DNA of 64,000 nt. Origin: Pseudomonas resinovorans NBRC 106553 (GTDB taxonomy: Bacteria; Pseudomonadota; Gammaproteobacteria; Pseudomonadales; Pseudomonadaceae). A program made the position numbers and the translations under genes. Under the pieces are notes generated by a model. The model saw nothing but the letters and a program-made list of their open reading frames with translations, ran no database searches and was not told the origin of the DNA. Positions within the stretch are counted from its first letter, which is position 1, and each line of letters starts with the position of its first letter. This document shows positions 52,173 through 63,325 of this stretch, piece by piece. The stretch covers positions 2,108,001-2,172,000 of the forward strand of contig NC_021499.1 of NCBI RefSeq assembly GCF_000412695.1, written 5' to 3'.

Positions 52173-52241
52173 TCGGATGCGCGTATCTTACTGATTAGAA
52201 AGGAGAAGTCAAGCATCTACTTGAGCTTCTCCATGACTTTC

Positions 52242-53438
52242 TCAGATCACCTGGGTAATGGCGCGGGTGATGCCTTCCAGGTTGCTGTTATTCAGCGCTG
52301 CGACACAGATACGGCCGGTGCTGACGGCGTAGATGCCGAACTCGCTCCGCAGGCGCTCCACCTGTTCGGCGGTGAGGCCGGAGTAGGAGAACATACCGCG
52401 TTGGCGGGCGACGAAGCTGAAGTCACGCTTGGCGCCCTGGGCGGCCAGTTGCTCGACCATGGCCAGGCGCATGCTGTGGATACGGCTGCGCATTTCGCCC
52501 AGTTCTTCTTCCCACATGGCGCGCAGCTCGGGGCTGTTGAGCACCGAGGCGACCACTGTGGCACCGTGGGTCGGCGGGTTGGAGTAGTTGGTGCGGATCA
52601 CGCGCTTGACCTGGGACAGGACGCGGCCGGCTTCTTCCTTCGAGCTGGTCACTACCGACAGGGCGCCGACGCGCTCGCCGTAGAGGGAGAAGGACTTGGA
52701 GAAGGAGCTGGACACGAAGAACTGCAGGCCGGACTCGGCGAACAGGCGTACCGCGAAGGCGTCTTCATCGATGCCGGCACCGAAGCCCTGGTAGGCGATG
52801 TCGAGGAAGGGCACGTGCTCGCGCTCGCGCAGTACTTCCAGCACGGCTTTCCAGTCGTCCAGTTCGAGGTCCACACCGGTCGGGTTGTGGCAGCAGGCGT
52901 GCAGGACCACGATGGAGCGTGCCGGCAGGGCCTTGAGGTCTTCCAGCAGGCCGGCGCGGTTCACACCGTTGGTGGCGGCATCGTAGTAGCGGTAGTTCTG
53001 CACCGGGAAGCCGGCGGACTCGAACAGGGCGCGGTGGTTTTCCCAGCTCGGGTCGCTGATGGCGACGACCGCGTTGGGCAGCAGGCGCTTGAGGAAGTCG
53101 GCCCCGGTCTTCAGTGCGCCGGTGCCACCCACGGCCTGGGTAGTCACTACGCGGCCTTGGGCGAGGAGTTCGGAGTTGGCACCGAAGAGCAGCTTCTGCA
53201 CGGCCTGGTCGTAGGCAGCGATGCCTTCGATCGGCAGGTAGCCGCGCGGTGCGTGTGCTTCGATGCGGGCCCTTTCCGCTTCGGCTACAGCGCGCAGCAG
53301 CGGGATACGGCCTTGCTCGTTGTAGTAGACGCCTACGCCCAGGTTGACTTTGTCGGCGCGGGTGTCGGCGTTGAACGCTTCGTTGAGACCCAGGATAGGA
53401 TCGCGCGGAGCCATTTCGACGGCAGAAAACAGACTCAT
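52242..53438 (-). CDS. Class I aromatic/aspartate aminotransferase
   Basis: 398 aa, ATG at 53438 (MSLFSAVEMAPRDPILGLNEAFNADTRADKVNLGVGVYYNE), the standard start and length of the AspC/TyrB group. YLPIEGIAAYDQAVQ, TTQAVGGTGALKTGADFLKR, HACCHNPTGVDL, the PLP Lys in SSSFSKSFSLYGERVGAL and the substrate Arg near GMFSYSGL confirm it. It converts aromatic amino acids to keto acids (TyrB/PhhC role). Its place between tRNA-Asn and uvrB is that of PA3139. Confidence 0.94.
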   Translation of the reverse strand: MSLFSAVEMAPRDPILGLNEAFNADTRADKVNLGVGVYYNEQGRIPLLRAVAEAERARIEAHAPRGYLPIEGIAAYDQAVQKLLFGANSELLAQGRVVTTQAVGGTGALKTGADFLKRLLPNAVVAISDPSWENHRALFESAGFPVQNYRYYDAATNGVNRAGLLEDLKALPARSIVVLHACCHNPTGVDLELDDWKAVLEVLREREHVPFLDIAYQGFGAGIDEDAFAVRLFAESGLQFFVSSSFSKSFSLYGERVGALSVVTSSKEEAGRVLSQVKRVIRTNYSNPPTHGATVVASVLNSPELRAMWEEELGEMRSRIHSMRLAMVEQLAAQGAKRDFSFVARQRGMFSYSGLTAEQVERLRSEFGIYAVSTGRICVAALNNSNLEGITRAITQVI

Positions 53439-53622
53439 GATGCGGCAGCTCGGAGGAGGAAGAAGAGGATGGGATGCAACCCCGAACGATGTGCGCTAGG
53501 GGTTGCGCAATCGGGCCGGTATTATAGCGACCCAGACAGCTTGCGGCGACATCGCGTGCAAGCTTTCCGCTCAGGTATGACGCCCGTTCCGCCGAGGTGT
53601 CACATCCCAAGTCGAGGTCAGC

Positions 53623-55638
<2,016 letters not shown>

Positions 55639-55642
55639 TGGG

Positions 55643-55672
55643 AAAGGGGCGCCAGCGGGCGCCCTTGTTGTT
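55643..55672 (+). terminator. uvrB terminator
   Basis: A GGGCGCC/GGGCGCCC-type stem around AGC followed by TTGTTGTTT, a few bases beyond the uvrB stop. The tail is imperfect. Confidence 0.6.
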
Positions 55673-55677
55673 TGCGC

Positions 55678-56577
55678 TCAGCGGCGGCCGAAAATGATCA
55701 TGACCACGCCGACCAGGATCGCCAGGCAGGAGAGCAGGGCGGTGGCCTCCAGCCGTTCGTCGAGGATCAGGAAGCCCAGTAGCAGGGCTACCACCGGATT
55801 GACGAAGGTGAAGGTCGACACCAGGCTCGGTTTCACTTCGCGCAACAGCCAGAAATAGGCCGGGTAGACGCCCAGGCTTACCGGCACCACCAGATAGGCC
55901 ATCCATAGCCAGGCATCGCCGCTCACGCCGCTCAACGCCAAGCCCTGCCAGTCGCCGCGCCAGGCGCCGAATATCGCCAGAACCAGTGTGCCGGTGAGCA
56001 TCTGCAGGCTGAGTCCCATCCAGCTGGAGCGGAACGGCGGCCGCTGGCGCAGCAGCCAGGCGCCTACGGCCCAGAGCAGGGTCGCGGTGACCACCAGGCC
56101 GCCGGCGAACCACTGTTCGACGCCGGCGTCCATGCCCAGCGCGCTGCCCATCAGCATCACGATGCCGCCGCTGGCCAGTGCCAGGCCGCAGAGCACCCAC
56201 AGCGGCGGCTGGCGGTCCAGCAGCCACTCCAGGGCCACGCTCCAGAGGGGCAGGGTGGTGTAAAGCATCGCCAGCATGCCGGTAGGCAGGTACTGGTTGG
56301 CGTAGATCAGCGCACCCTGGCCGACGGCTATCAGCAGCACGCCACCGATGAGTGCGCCACCCAGGTCGCTGCGCTGCACCTGCGCCTTGCCGCTGGCCAG
56401 CACCCAGCCCAGGGCGAGGAGACCGGCGAAGAGGAAGCGCAGGGTGGCGATGACGAAAGGCGGCAGCTCGCGCAGGAGGAAGTGGTTGACCAGGTAAGTG
56501 GTGCCCCAGCCGATGTAGATCATGGCGAAGGCACCGATCAGCAGAAGGGTGCGGCGGGATGAAGCCTGGGAAGACAT
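55678..56577 (-). CDS. DMT superfamily (EamA) permease
   Basis: 299 aa, ATG at 56577. Ten hydrophobic helices in two EamA repeats (MIYIGWGTTYLVNHFLLRELPPFVIATLRFL and YLVVPVSLGVYPAYFWLLREVKPSLVSTFTFVNPVVALLLGFLIL). Probable exporter of a small metabolite or amino acid. It resembles YedA-type permeases. Convergent with uvrB, 39 bases from its stop. Unrelated in detail to the DMT permease at 25.5 kb. Confidence 0.88.
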   Translation of the reverse strand: MSSQASSRRTLLLIGAFAMIYIGWGTTYLVNHFLLRELPPFVIATLRFLFAGLLALGWVLASGKAQVQRSDLGGALIGGVLLIAVGQGALIYANQYLPTGMLAMLYTTLPLWSVALEWLLDRQPPLWVLCGLALASGGIVMLMGSALGMDAGVEQWFAGGLVVTATLLWAVGAWLLRQRPPFRSSWMGLSLQMLTGTLVLAIFGAWRGDWQGLALSGVSGDAWLWMAYLVVPVSLGVYPAYFWLLREVKPSLVSTFTFVNPVVALLLGFLILDERLEATALLSCLAILVGVVMIIFGRR

Positions 56578-56619
56578 GTACAGCCTGAAAAAACGGAGCG
56601 CCGGATACCCGGCGCGGGA

Positions 56620-58179
56620 TTAGTGGGCGGCGGCGCTGGCGCCTGCGGTGTTGCCGGCGGGGAGGGCGCGGGTGAACAGCACGGCGACCATGCTGATGCC
56701 GAGGACGATGCCGATGAAATGGAAGGCGTCATTGTAGGCCATGATGCTGGCCTGCTGGTGGGCGATCTCGCTGAGCTTGCCAAGGGCGGCCTGCTCGCTG
56801 CCGAGTTTGTCCGCCAGCAGCGCCAGGCGCTCGGCCACCTGCGGATTGCCGGGTACCAGGGATTCGCGCAGGTAGTCGAAGTAGACCTTGGCGCGGGCGT
56901 CCAGCAGGGTGGCGAGCAAGGCGATGCCAATGGCGCCACCCAGGTTGCGCAGGATGTTGAACAGGCTGGAGGCGGATCCGGCGTCCTGGGGCTGGAGGTA
57001 GGCGGTGGCGATCAGCGACACGGTCACCATCACCAGGGGCTGGCCGAGGGCGCGGATGAGCTGGATCTGGTTGAACTGCGGCCCGGCGAAGTCGGGGTTG
57101 AGCACGCCGGACGCGAAGCTGGCGTAACCGAACAGGCCAAAGCCCAGGGCGCAGAGGAGCTTGGGCGAAATCACCTTCATCAGCTTGGGCACCAGCGGAA
57201 TCAGGAACAGCTGCGGAATGCCCATCCACATGATCACTTCACCGATCTGCAACGCGTTGTAGCCCTGGATTTGCGCCAGGTAGAGCGGCAGCACGTAGAT
57301 GGAGCCGTACAGGCCCATGCCCAGGCCGACGCTGGAGATGCTCGACAGGCCGAAGTTGCGGTTCTTCAGGATGCCCAGGTTGATCAGCGGGTTGGGCCGG
57401 GAGACCTGGAGGATGACGAACAGGACCAGGCTGACCAGGGCGACGCTGCCCAGGCCGACGATCAGGCTCGACTCCAGCCAGTCCTTGCGGTGACCTTCTT
57501 CGAGGAACACCTGCAGGCAGCCCAGGCCCAGGCCCAGGGTCAGGATGCCGGCGTAGTCGGTCTGCTTCAGCAGTTCCCAGTGCGGTGCCTTCTTCTCCAG
57601 GCCGTAGAGCAGGCCGGCGATCATCAGCAGGCCCGGTGGCACGTTGATGTAGAAGATGTATTCCCAGCCGAAGTTCTCCGTCAGCCAGCCGCCCACGGTG
57701 GGGCCGATGGAGGGGGCGAAGGTGGCGGAAATGGCGAACAACGCCATGCCCTTGGCTCGGTGGTGCTCCGGCAGCTTGATCAGGGTCAGGGTGAACGCCA
57801 GGGGGATCAGTGCGCCGCCGGTGAATCCCTGCATGGCACGGAACACGATCATGCTTTCCAGGCTCCAGGCCTGGGAGCAGAGCAGGGAGGAGATGAGGAA
57901 GCCGACCGATACCCAGACCGCCAGGCGCCGTGCCGAGAGGAGCTGCACCAGCCAGGCGGTGAGGGGGATCATGATGATCTCCGCCACCAGGTAGGAGGTG
58001 GAAATCCAGGAGCCTTCCTCCAGGGTGGCGGACAGGGCGCCCTGGATGTCCTTGAGCGAGGAGTTGGTGATCTGGATGTCCAGCACCGCCATGAAGGCGC
58101 CGAGCATGGCGCTCATCACCGCTATCCAGTCGCGTCGGCTCGGCTCGCCCGTGGGACGGAGCAGTGCGTCAGCCGCCAT
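56620..58179 (-). CDS. DHA2-family drug efflux permease (EmrB type)
   Basis: 519 aa with 14 membrane helices. Motifs: LDIQITNSSLKDIQGALSATLEEGSWISTSYLVAEIIMIPLTAWL (DHA2 start), FRAMQGFTGGALIPLAF and PTVGGWLTENFGWEYIFYINVPPGLL, the antiporter motif. Pairs with the EmrA-like adaptor just upstream (its start overlaps the adaptor stop by 11 bases). Exports toxic compounds by proton antiport. Matches the PA3137 position. Confidence 0.93.
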   Translation of the reverse strand: MAADALLRPTGEPSRRDWIAVMSAMLGAFMAVLDIQITNSSLKDIQGALSATLEEGSWISTSYLVAEIIMIPLTAWLVQLLSARRLAVWVSVGFLISSLLCSQAWSLESMIVFRAMQGFTGGALIPLAFTLTLIKLPEHHRAKGMALFAISATFAPSIGPTVGGWLTENFGWEYIFYINVPPGLLMIAGLLYGLEKKAPHWELLKQTDYAGILTLGLGLGCLQVFLEEGHRKDWLESSLIVGLGSVALVSLVLFVILQVSRPNPLINLGILKNRNFGLSSISSVGLGMGLYGSIYVLPLYLAQIQGYNALQIGEVIMWMGIPQLFLIPLVPKLMKVISPKLLCALGFGLFGYASFASGVLNPDFAGPQFNQIQLIRALGQPLVMVTVSLIATAYLQPQDAGSASSLFNILRNLGGAIGIALLATLLDARAKVYFDYLRESLVPGNPQVAERLALLADKLGSEQAALGKLSEIAHQQASIMAYNDAFHFIGIVLGISMVAVLFTRALPAGNTAGASAAAH

Positions 58180-59215
58180 GGTTTTCGGCCTTCAGGCGAA
58201 CCTTGACCTGCACCGACATGCCCGGGCGGATGCGGCCCTGGAGCGGATTGTCGGCGGCGAAGGTCAATTTCACCGGAATGCGCTGTACCACCTTGGTGAA
58301 GTTGCCGGTCGCGTTATCCGGCGGCAGCAGGCTGAACTGCGCCCCGGAGGCGGCGAACAGGCTGTCGATGCGGCCCTCGATCGGGGTGCCGGGGAAGCTG
58401 TCGAACACCAGTTCGGCGGTCTGGCCGGGTTGCATGTGCTCGATCTGGGTTTCCTTGAAGTTGGCCTGGATCCAGATGTTCGAATCCGGCACCACGGACA
58501 GCAGGAAGGCGCCGGCCTGGGTGTACTGGCCATTGCGCGCGGCGCGCTGGCCGACGCGTCCGTCGATGGGCGAGCGGATTTCGGTGCGGCCGAGGTTCAG
58601 CTCGGCCTGGGCGATTTCGGCGCGCGCGGTGGTGATCTGGGCTTCCAGGCGCTTGATCTCGGCGTTCAGGGCATCCACTTGCTGGCGCTGGGCCTTGAGG
58701 TCGGCCTCGGCCTTGGCCACCTGGGATTTCGCCACCCGGGAGTCGGCGGAGAGCGTGGTGACCCGCTCCTCGGAGATGAAGCCCGGCTTGCGCAGGGTCT
58801 CGGCGCGGGACAGGTCGATCTGGGTGCGGCCCAGGTTGGCCTGGCTGGCGCTGACGTCGGCCTGGCTGGCGGCGATGAGGTTGGACTGCTGGGCCAGCTT
58901 GCTCTGCGCCTGGGCCAGCTCGGCTTCGCGGGTGGCGCGCAGGGCGCGAGCCTGTTCCAGGTTCAGCTTGAAGTCGTCGGCTTCCAGGCGAACCAGCAGG
59001 TCGCCTTTCTTGACCTGCTGGTTGTCGTTGACCAGCACTTCGTCGATGCGCGCGCCGAGTTGGCTGGAGATGCGCGTGATCTCGCCCTGGACGTAGGCAT
59101 TGTCGGTGGTTTCGACGAAGCGGCCGATCAGCAGCCAATGGGCGAAGACCGCGGCGATGACCAGTGCCACCAGGGCGAGGAAGACGAACATGCGGCGTTG
59201 AAGTTTGGCGGGCAT
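58169..59215 (-). CDS. HlyD/EmrA-type membrane-fusion adaptor
   Basis: 348 aa from the ATG at 59215 (MPAKLQRRMFVFLALVALVIAAVFAHWLLIG, single membrane anchor). A TTG at 59233 would add six residues. Neither start has a strong Shine-Dalgarno. ETTDNAYVQGEITRISSQLGARIDEVLVNDNQQVKKGDLLVRLEADD is the lipoyl half-motif, followed by a long coiled hairpin (about 85-205, ending with TEIRSPIDGRVGQRAA) and the barrel domain. Connects EmrB to an outer-membrane channel encoded elsewhere. Confidence 0.92.
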   Translation of the reverse strand: MPAKLQRRMFVFLALVALVIAAVFAHWLLIGRFVETTDNAYVQGEITRISSQLGARIDEVLVNDNQQVKKGDLLVRLEADDFKLNLEQARALRATREAELAQAQSKLAQQSNLIAASQADVSASQANLGRTQIDLSRAETLRKPGFISEERVTTLSADSRVAKSQVAKAEADLKAQRQQVDALNAEIKRLEAQITTARAEIAQAELNLGRTEIRSPIDGRVGQRAARNGQYTQAGAFLLSVVPDSNIWIQANFKETQIEHMQPGQTAELVFDSFPGTPIEGRIDSLFAASGAQFSLLPPDNATGNFTKVVQRIPVKLTFAADNPLQGRIRPGMSVQVKVRLKAENHGG

Positions 59216-59254
59216 GGGGAAAAGGCGGCTCAAGTTTTTCAGAATGTTGCAAAT

Positions 59255-59278
59255 TTAGCAGTGTTCCGTGCTCGCTAA
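59255..59278. promoter_or_regulatory. Candidate LysR-type operator
   Basis: TTAGC (59255-59259) and GCTAA (59274-59278) form an inverted repeat in the 107-base region between the divergent pump operon and the LysR gene, where a LysR regulator would be expected to bind. Confidence 0.4.
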
Positions 59279-59322
59279 TAGACGGTACAATTCAGAAACT
59301 TTGTTGCTTATAGGGAACAATA

Positions 59323-60243
59323 ATGGGCCTTGATGACGCCCTGATCTTCACCCGCGTGGTCGAATGCCACAGCTTTACCCAGGCGGCGCAAAGCCTGGGT
59401 ATGCAGAAATCCACCGTCAGCCGGCGTATCGCCCTGCTGGAGGAGCGCCTTGGCGTGCGCCTGCTCAATCGCACCACCCGCAAGCTGCGCCTGACGGAAG
59501 TGGGGCAGGCGTACTACGAGCGTTGCCGGCAGATCATGCTGGACTTCGCCGAGGCCGAGCAGGCGGTGATGCAACTGCAGCAGGAGCCTTCCGGGTTGCT
59601 GCGGGTCACCGCGCCCATCGAGTTCGGCCAGTTGTTCCTCGGTAAGGTGCTCGGCAGCTTCATGCGCCAGTACCCGCAGATCACCGCCGAAGTGGAGATC
59701 ACCTCGCGCAATGTCGATCCGCTGGAGGAGGGCGTGGATATCGCCATCATGATCGGCCAGCCCCAGGATTCCACCCTGATCGCCCGCAAGCTGTTCGAGA
59801 GCGCTCGCCGGCTCTGCGCCAGTCCGGACTACCTCGCCTCCCATGGCACGCCGCGTACGGTGGAGGCGCTAGCCGGCCATCGCGCCGTGCTGCTGCCCCA
59901 GGACTCCCAGCGCTACTGGATGCTGCAGGGGGAGAGCGTGCCCTGCCAGCGCGTGCTCTATTGCAACAACATCACCTTCGCCCGCGAGGCGGTGATGGCC
60001 GGCGCCGGCATCGCCGCGCTGCCACTGATGTTCACCGAGCCCGCCGTGCAGCGCGGCGAGCTGATCGAACTGCTGCCCGAGGCGCGCCTGCCCAGTGGCG
60101 AGATCTACGCCGTCTACCCGTCGCGGCGCTTCCAGGCGATGAAGGTCAAGGCTTTCCTCGACTTCCTCATGCGCAGCCTGCCGGTGCAGGAAGGACACTT
60201 GCTGGAGCCAGCGGCTGCCAGCCTGATAAGATCGCGCCTTTGA
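59323..60243 (+). CDS. LysR-family transcriptional regulator
   Basis: 306 aa, ATG at 59323 after AGGGAACAATA. The helix-turn-helix ([53 protein letters not shown]) and the substrate-binding domain of the CrgA/AaeR-like group are both complete. Divergent from the EmrB/EmrA-like pump, so it probably regulates it. gltX follows 26 bases later on the same strand, perhaps with read-through. Confidence 0.92.
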   Translation: MGLDDALIFTRVVECHSFTQAAQSLGMQKSTVSRRIALLEERLGVRLLNRTTRKLRLTEVGQAYYERCRQIMLDFAEAEQAVMQLQQEPSGLLRVTAPIEFGQLFLGKVLGSFMRQYPQITAEVEITSRNVDPLEEGVDIAIMIGQPQDSTLIARKLFESARRLCASPDYLASHGTPRTVEALAGHRAVLLPQDSQRYWMLQGESVPCQRVLYCNNITFAREAVMAGAGIAALPLMFTEPAVQRGELIELLPEARLPSGEIYAVYPSRRFQAMKVKAFLDFLMRSLPVQEGHLLEPAAASLIRSRL

Positions 60244-60269
60244 TCGACCCTCTGTTTCGAGACCACTCC

Positions 60270-61751
60270 ATGACCACCGTCCGCACCCGAATCGCGCCGT
60301 CGCCCACTGGTGACCCGCACGTGGGCACTGCCTACATCGCCCTGTTCAACCTCTGCTTCGCGCGCCAGCACGGCGGTCAGTTCATCCTGCGCATCGAAGA
60401 CACCGATCAGCTGCGCTCCACCCGCGAGTCCGAGCAGCAGATCTTCGACGCCCTGCGCTGGCTCGGTGTGGAGTGGGACGAAGGTCCGGACGTGGGCGGT
60501 CCCCACGGCCCGTATCGGCAGAGCGAGCGTGGCGAGATCTACAAGCAGTACTCCAAGGAGCTGGTGGACAAGGGTCACGCCTTCCCCTGCTTCTGCACCG
60601 CCGAGCGCCTGGACAAGCTGCGCGCCGAGCAGACCGAGCGCAAGGAAACCCCGCGCTACGACGGTCACTGCATGCACCTTACCCGGGATGAGGCCGACCA
60701 GCGCATCGCCGCCGGCGAGCCCCACGTCGTGCGCATGAAGGTGCCGAGCGAAGGCGTCTGCGTGGTGCCGGACATGCTCCGTGGCGATGTCGAGATCCCG
60801 TGGGACCGCATGGACATGCAGGTCCTGATGAAGACCGACGGGCTGCCCACCTACTTCCTCGCCAACGTGGTGGACGACCACCTGATGGGCATCACCCACG
60901 TACTGCGTGGCGAGGAATGGCTGCCTTCGGCGCCCAAGCTGATCAAGCTCTACGAATACTTCGGCTGGGAGCAGCCCAAGCTCTGCTATATGCCGCTGCT
61001 GCGCAATCCGGACAAGAGCAAGCTGTCCAAGCGCAAGAACCCCACGTCCATCACCTTCTACGAGCGCATGGGTTTCCTGCCCGAGGCGATGCTCAACTAC
61101 CTGGGGCGCATGGGCTGGTCCATGCCGGACGAGCGCGAGAAGTTCTCCCTGGAGGAGATGATCGAGCACTTCGACTTGTCGCGGGTGTCCCTGGGCGGGC
61201 CGATCTTCGATCTGGAGAAACTCTCCTGGCTGAACGGCCAGTGGATTCGCGAGCTGCCGGTAGAGCGCTTCGCGGCCGAGGTGCAGAAGTGGGCGCTCAA
61301 TCCCGAGTACCTGATGCGCATTGCGCCGCACGTGCAGGGCAGGGTGGAAACCTTCAGCCAGATCGCACCGCTGGCCGGCTTCTTCTTCTCCGGTGCCGTG
61401 CCGCTGGACGCCAAGCTGTTCGAGCACAAGAAATTGAGCCCGGATCAGGTGCGCCAGGTCATGCAGCTGGTGCTGTGGAAACTCGAATCCCTGCGCCAAT
61501 GGGAAAAGGATCGCATCACCGGCTGTATCCAGGCCGTCGCCGAACACCTGGAGCTCAAGCTGCGTGACGTGATGCCGCTGATGTTCCCGGCGATTACCGG
61601 TCAGGCGAGCTCGGTGTCGGTGCTCGATGCCATGGAGATTCTCGGGGCCGATCTCAGTCGCTACCGTCTGCGCCAGGCCATCGAGCTGCTGGGTGGCGTG
61701 TCGAAGAAAGAAACCAAGGAGTGGGAGAAGCTGCTCGGCGCCATCGCCTGA
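60270..61751 (+). CDS. gltX: Glutamyl-tRNA synthetase
   Basis: 493 aa from the ATG at 60270 ([22 protein letters not shown]). The class I HIGH-type motif is seen in [18 protein letters not shown] and the KMSKS-type motif in [16 protein letters not shown]. Zinc-site residues appear near [10 protein letters not shown]. It charges tRNA-Glu, whose genes follow directly downstream, an arrangement kept in Pseudomonas. No own promoter stands out in the 26-base gap after the LysR gene, which covers part of it. Confidence 0.97.
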   Translation: MTTVRTRIAPSPTGDPHVGTAYIALFNLCFARQHGGQFILRIEDTDQLRSTRESEQQIFDALRWLGVEWDEGPDVGGPHGPYRQSERGEIYKQYSKELVDKGHAFPCFCTAERLDKLRAEQTERKETPRYDGHCMHLTRDEADQRIAAGEPHVVRMKVPSEGVCVVPDMLRGDVEIPWDRMDMQVLMKTDGLPTYFLANVVDDHLMGITHVLRGEEWLPSAPKLIKLYEYFGWEQPKLCYMPLLRNPDKSKLSKRKNPTSITFYERMGFLPEAMLNYLGRMGWSMPDEREKFSLEEMIEHFDLSRVSLGGPIFDLEKLSWLNGQWIRELPVERFAAEVQKWALNPEYLMRIAPHVQGRVETFSQIAPLAGFFFSGAVPLDAKLFEHKKLSPDQVRQVMQLVLWKLESLRQWEKDRITGCIQAVAEHLELKLRDVMPLMFPAITGQASSVSVLDAMEILGADLSRYRLRQAIELLGGVSKKETKEWEKLLGAIA

Positions 61752-61849
61752 TGGTCCCGCGGCCGGTGCTGGGCGGGCCCGCATCGGCCGAGGTCGGGTA
61801 AGTGTTTGTTCTTCCAGATAAAAAAGTTTGGCTTGTTGAAAAAATAGTG

Positions 61850-61878
61850 TTGACAGCAGGAGGGGGCGCACCTAATAT
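61850..61878 (+). promoter_or_regulatory. Promoter of the tRNA-Ala/Glu cluster
   Basis: TTGACA (61850-61855), exactly 17 bases, TAATAT (61873-61878), followed by a GC-rich discriminator (GCGCCCCG) as in stringently controlled stable-RNA promoters. It lies 19 bases upstream of the first tRNA-Ala. Confidence 0.92.
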
Positions 61879-61896
61879 GCGCCCCGTCCTCGCGAC

Positions 61897-61972
<76 letters not shown>

Positions 61973-62013
61973 CTCTTTCAGGGTGGATCGTCGCGAACAG
62001 GCATGAAGGTTTC

Positions 62014-62089
62014 GTCCCCTTCGTCTAGTGGCCTAGGACACCGCCCTTTCACGGCGGTAACAGGGGTTCGAGTCCCCTAGGGGACGCCA
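62014..62089 (+). tRNA. tRNA-Glu (TTC), copy 1
   Basis: 76 bases, GTCCCCTTCGTCTAGTGGCC start, anticodon TTC in CCCTTTCACGG, CCA encoded. 41 bases after the first tRNA-Ala. Confidence 0.97.
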
Positions 62090-62132
62090 TATTCCAGCAG
62101 CATCGGCAATGCCGGTGCAGCCGAAGTGATTC

Positions 62133-62208
<76 letters not shown>

Positions 62209-62270
62209 AACACGATGCGCCACGCATCAAAAGGACCAGCCTAGCGCTGGTCCTGTTTTCAGAAGGATTT

Positions 62271-62346
62271 GTCCCCTTCGTCTAGTGGCCTAGGACACCG
62301 CCCTTTCACGGCGGTAACAGGGGTTCGAGTCCCCTAGGGGACGCCA
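62271..62346 (+). tRNA. tRNA-Glu (TTC), copy 2
   Basis: Identical to the first tRNA-Glu. The spacer between Ala 2 and Glu 2 holds GGACCAGC...GCTGGTCC, a hairpin likely used in processing. Confidence 0.97.
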
Positions 62347-62389
62347 TATTCCAGCAGCACCGGCAATGCCGGTGTAGCCGAAGTGATTC

Positions 62390-62465
<76 letters not shown>

Positions 62466-62529
62466 AATCGATGCCACGTGCATCACTCAGGGCCAGCCTA
62501 AGTGCTGGCCCTGCTGTTCGAAGGTTCTT

Positions 62530-62605
62530 GTCCCCTTCGTCTAGTGGCCTAGGACACCGCCCTTTCACGGCGGTAACAGGGGTTCGAGTCCCCTAGGGGA
62601 CGCCA
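62530..62605 (+). tRNA. tRNA-Glu (TTC), copy 3
   Basis: Identical to copies 1 and 2. Last gene of the cluster, followed by terminators at 62617-62668. Confidence 0.97.
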
Positions 62606-62616
62606 CTTTCAGATTT

Positions 62617-62668
62617 CCCGCACTGCGGGCTTTTCAAGGGTCATTCCAGTCTGGAATGGCCCTTTTGT
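62617..62668 (+). terminator. Double terminator of the tRNA cluster
   Basis: CCCGC/GCGGG with CTTTT (62617-62634), then a long AAGGGTCATTCCA/TGGAATGGCCCTT stem with TTTTGTTTTT. Confidence 0.88.
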
Positions 62669-62718
62669 TTTTCTCCCCCTTTGAAAAATCGCTGCCGACG
62701 AACGGCGTCACAAGTGGC

Positions 62719-62758
62719 TTGCCAAGTTGTATTACACAAATAATATTATGTGTGTAAT
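62719..62758 (+). promoter_or_regulatory. Promoter and operator of the second TetR gene
   Basis: TTGCCA (62719-62724), 16 bases, TAATAT (62741-62746). An inverted repeat ATTACACA (62731-62738) / TGTGTAAT (62751-62758) brackets the -10, the typical place for TetR autorepression. Confidence 0.65.
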
Positions 62759-62774
62759 TTAATCGGAGGCCGCC

Positions 62775-63314
62775 ATGAGCGAAAAGAAAGCCCAGACCCG
62801 TGAGCGCATCCTGGAGGCTGCCGCCTCGGCCATGCTGCAGCACGGCCCGCAGGAACCCGGCGTGGCGGATGTGATGGCCGCCGCCGGGCTGACGGTGGGC
62901 GGCTTCTACGCCCACTTCAGCAGCAAGGATGCGCTGATGCTGGAGGTCTTCGAGCAACTGCTGCGCAAGCGCAGGGACCTCATGGCGCTGCTCGAGCCGA
63001 GCTTGCCCGGCCCCGAGCGACGTGCCCTGGCTGCGGGTTTCTACCTGTCGCGCAAGCACCGCGACGCCACGCGCGCCGGTTGTCCGCTGCCCAGCTCCCT
63101 GGGGGCGATGCCGCAATTGCCCCAGGCCTATCGCGAGCTGTTGGCCGAGCACCTGGAGTTGATCAGTGCCCAGATGTGCGACTCCCCCGAGGAGGTCGAC
63201 CAGGCCCTCGCCGACATCGCCCTGATGGTGGGCGGCCTGGCCCTGGCCCGCGCCCTGGGCGAAGGCGATTTGTCCGATCGCGTACTGCGTGCCGCCAAGT
63301 CGGCGGTGATCTGA
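62775..63314 (+). CDS. TetR/AcrR family transcriptional regulator
   Basis: 179 aa, ATG at 62775 after ATCGGAGGCCGCC. Helix-turn-helix with VMAAAGLTVGGFYAHFSSKDALMLEVF. The GCPLPSSLGAMPQLPQAY segment matches the paralogue at 15500-16069. The inverted repeat at 62731-62758 is its likely operator. The downstream hydrolase gene starts 11 bases after its stop, so it is the probable partner. Position equals PA3133. Confidence 0.92.
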   Translation: MSEKKAQTRERILEAAASAMLQHGPQEPGVADVMAAAGLTVGGFYAHFSSKDALMLEVFEQLLRKRRDLMALLEPSLPGPERRALAAGFYLSRKHRDATRAGCPLPSSLGAMPQLPQAYRELLAEHLELISAQMCDSPEEVDQALADIALMVGGLALARALGEGDLSDRVLRAAKSAVI

Positions 63315-63325
63315 GGAGACCGACC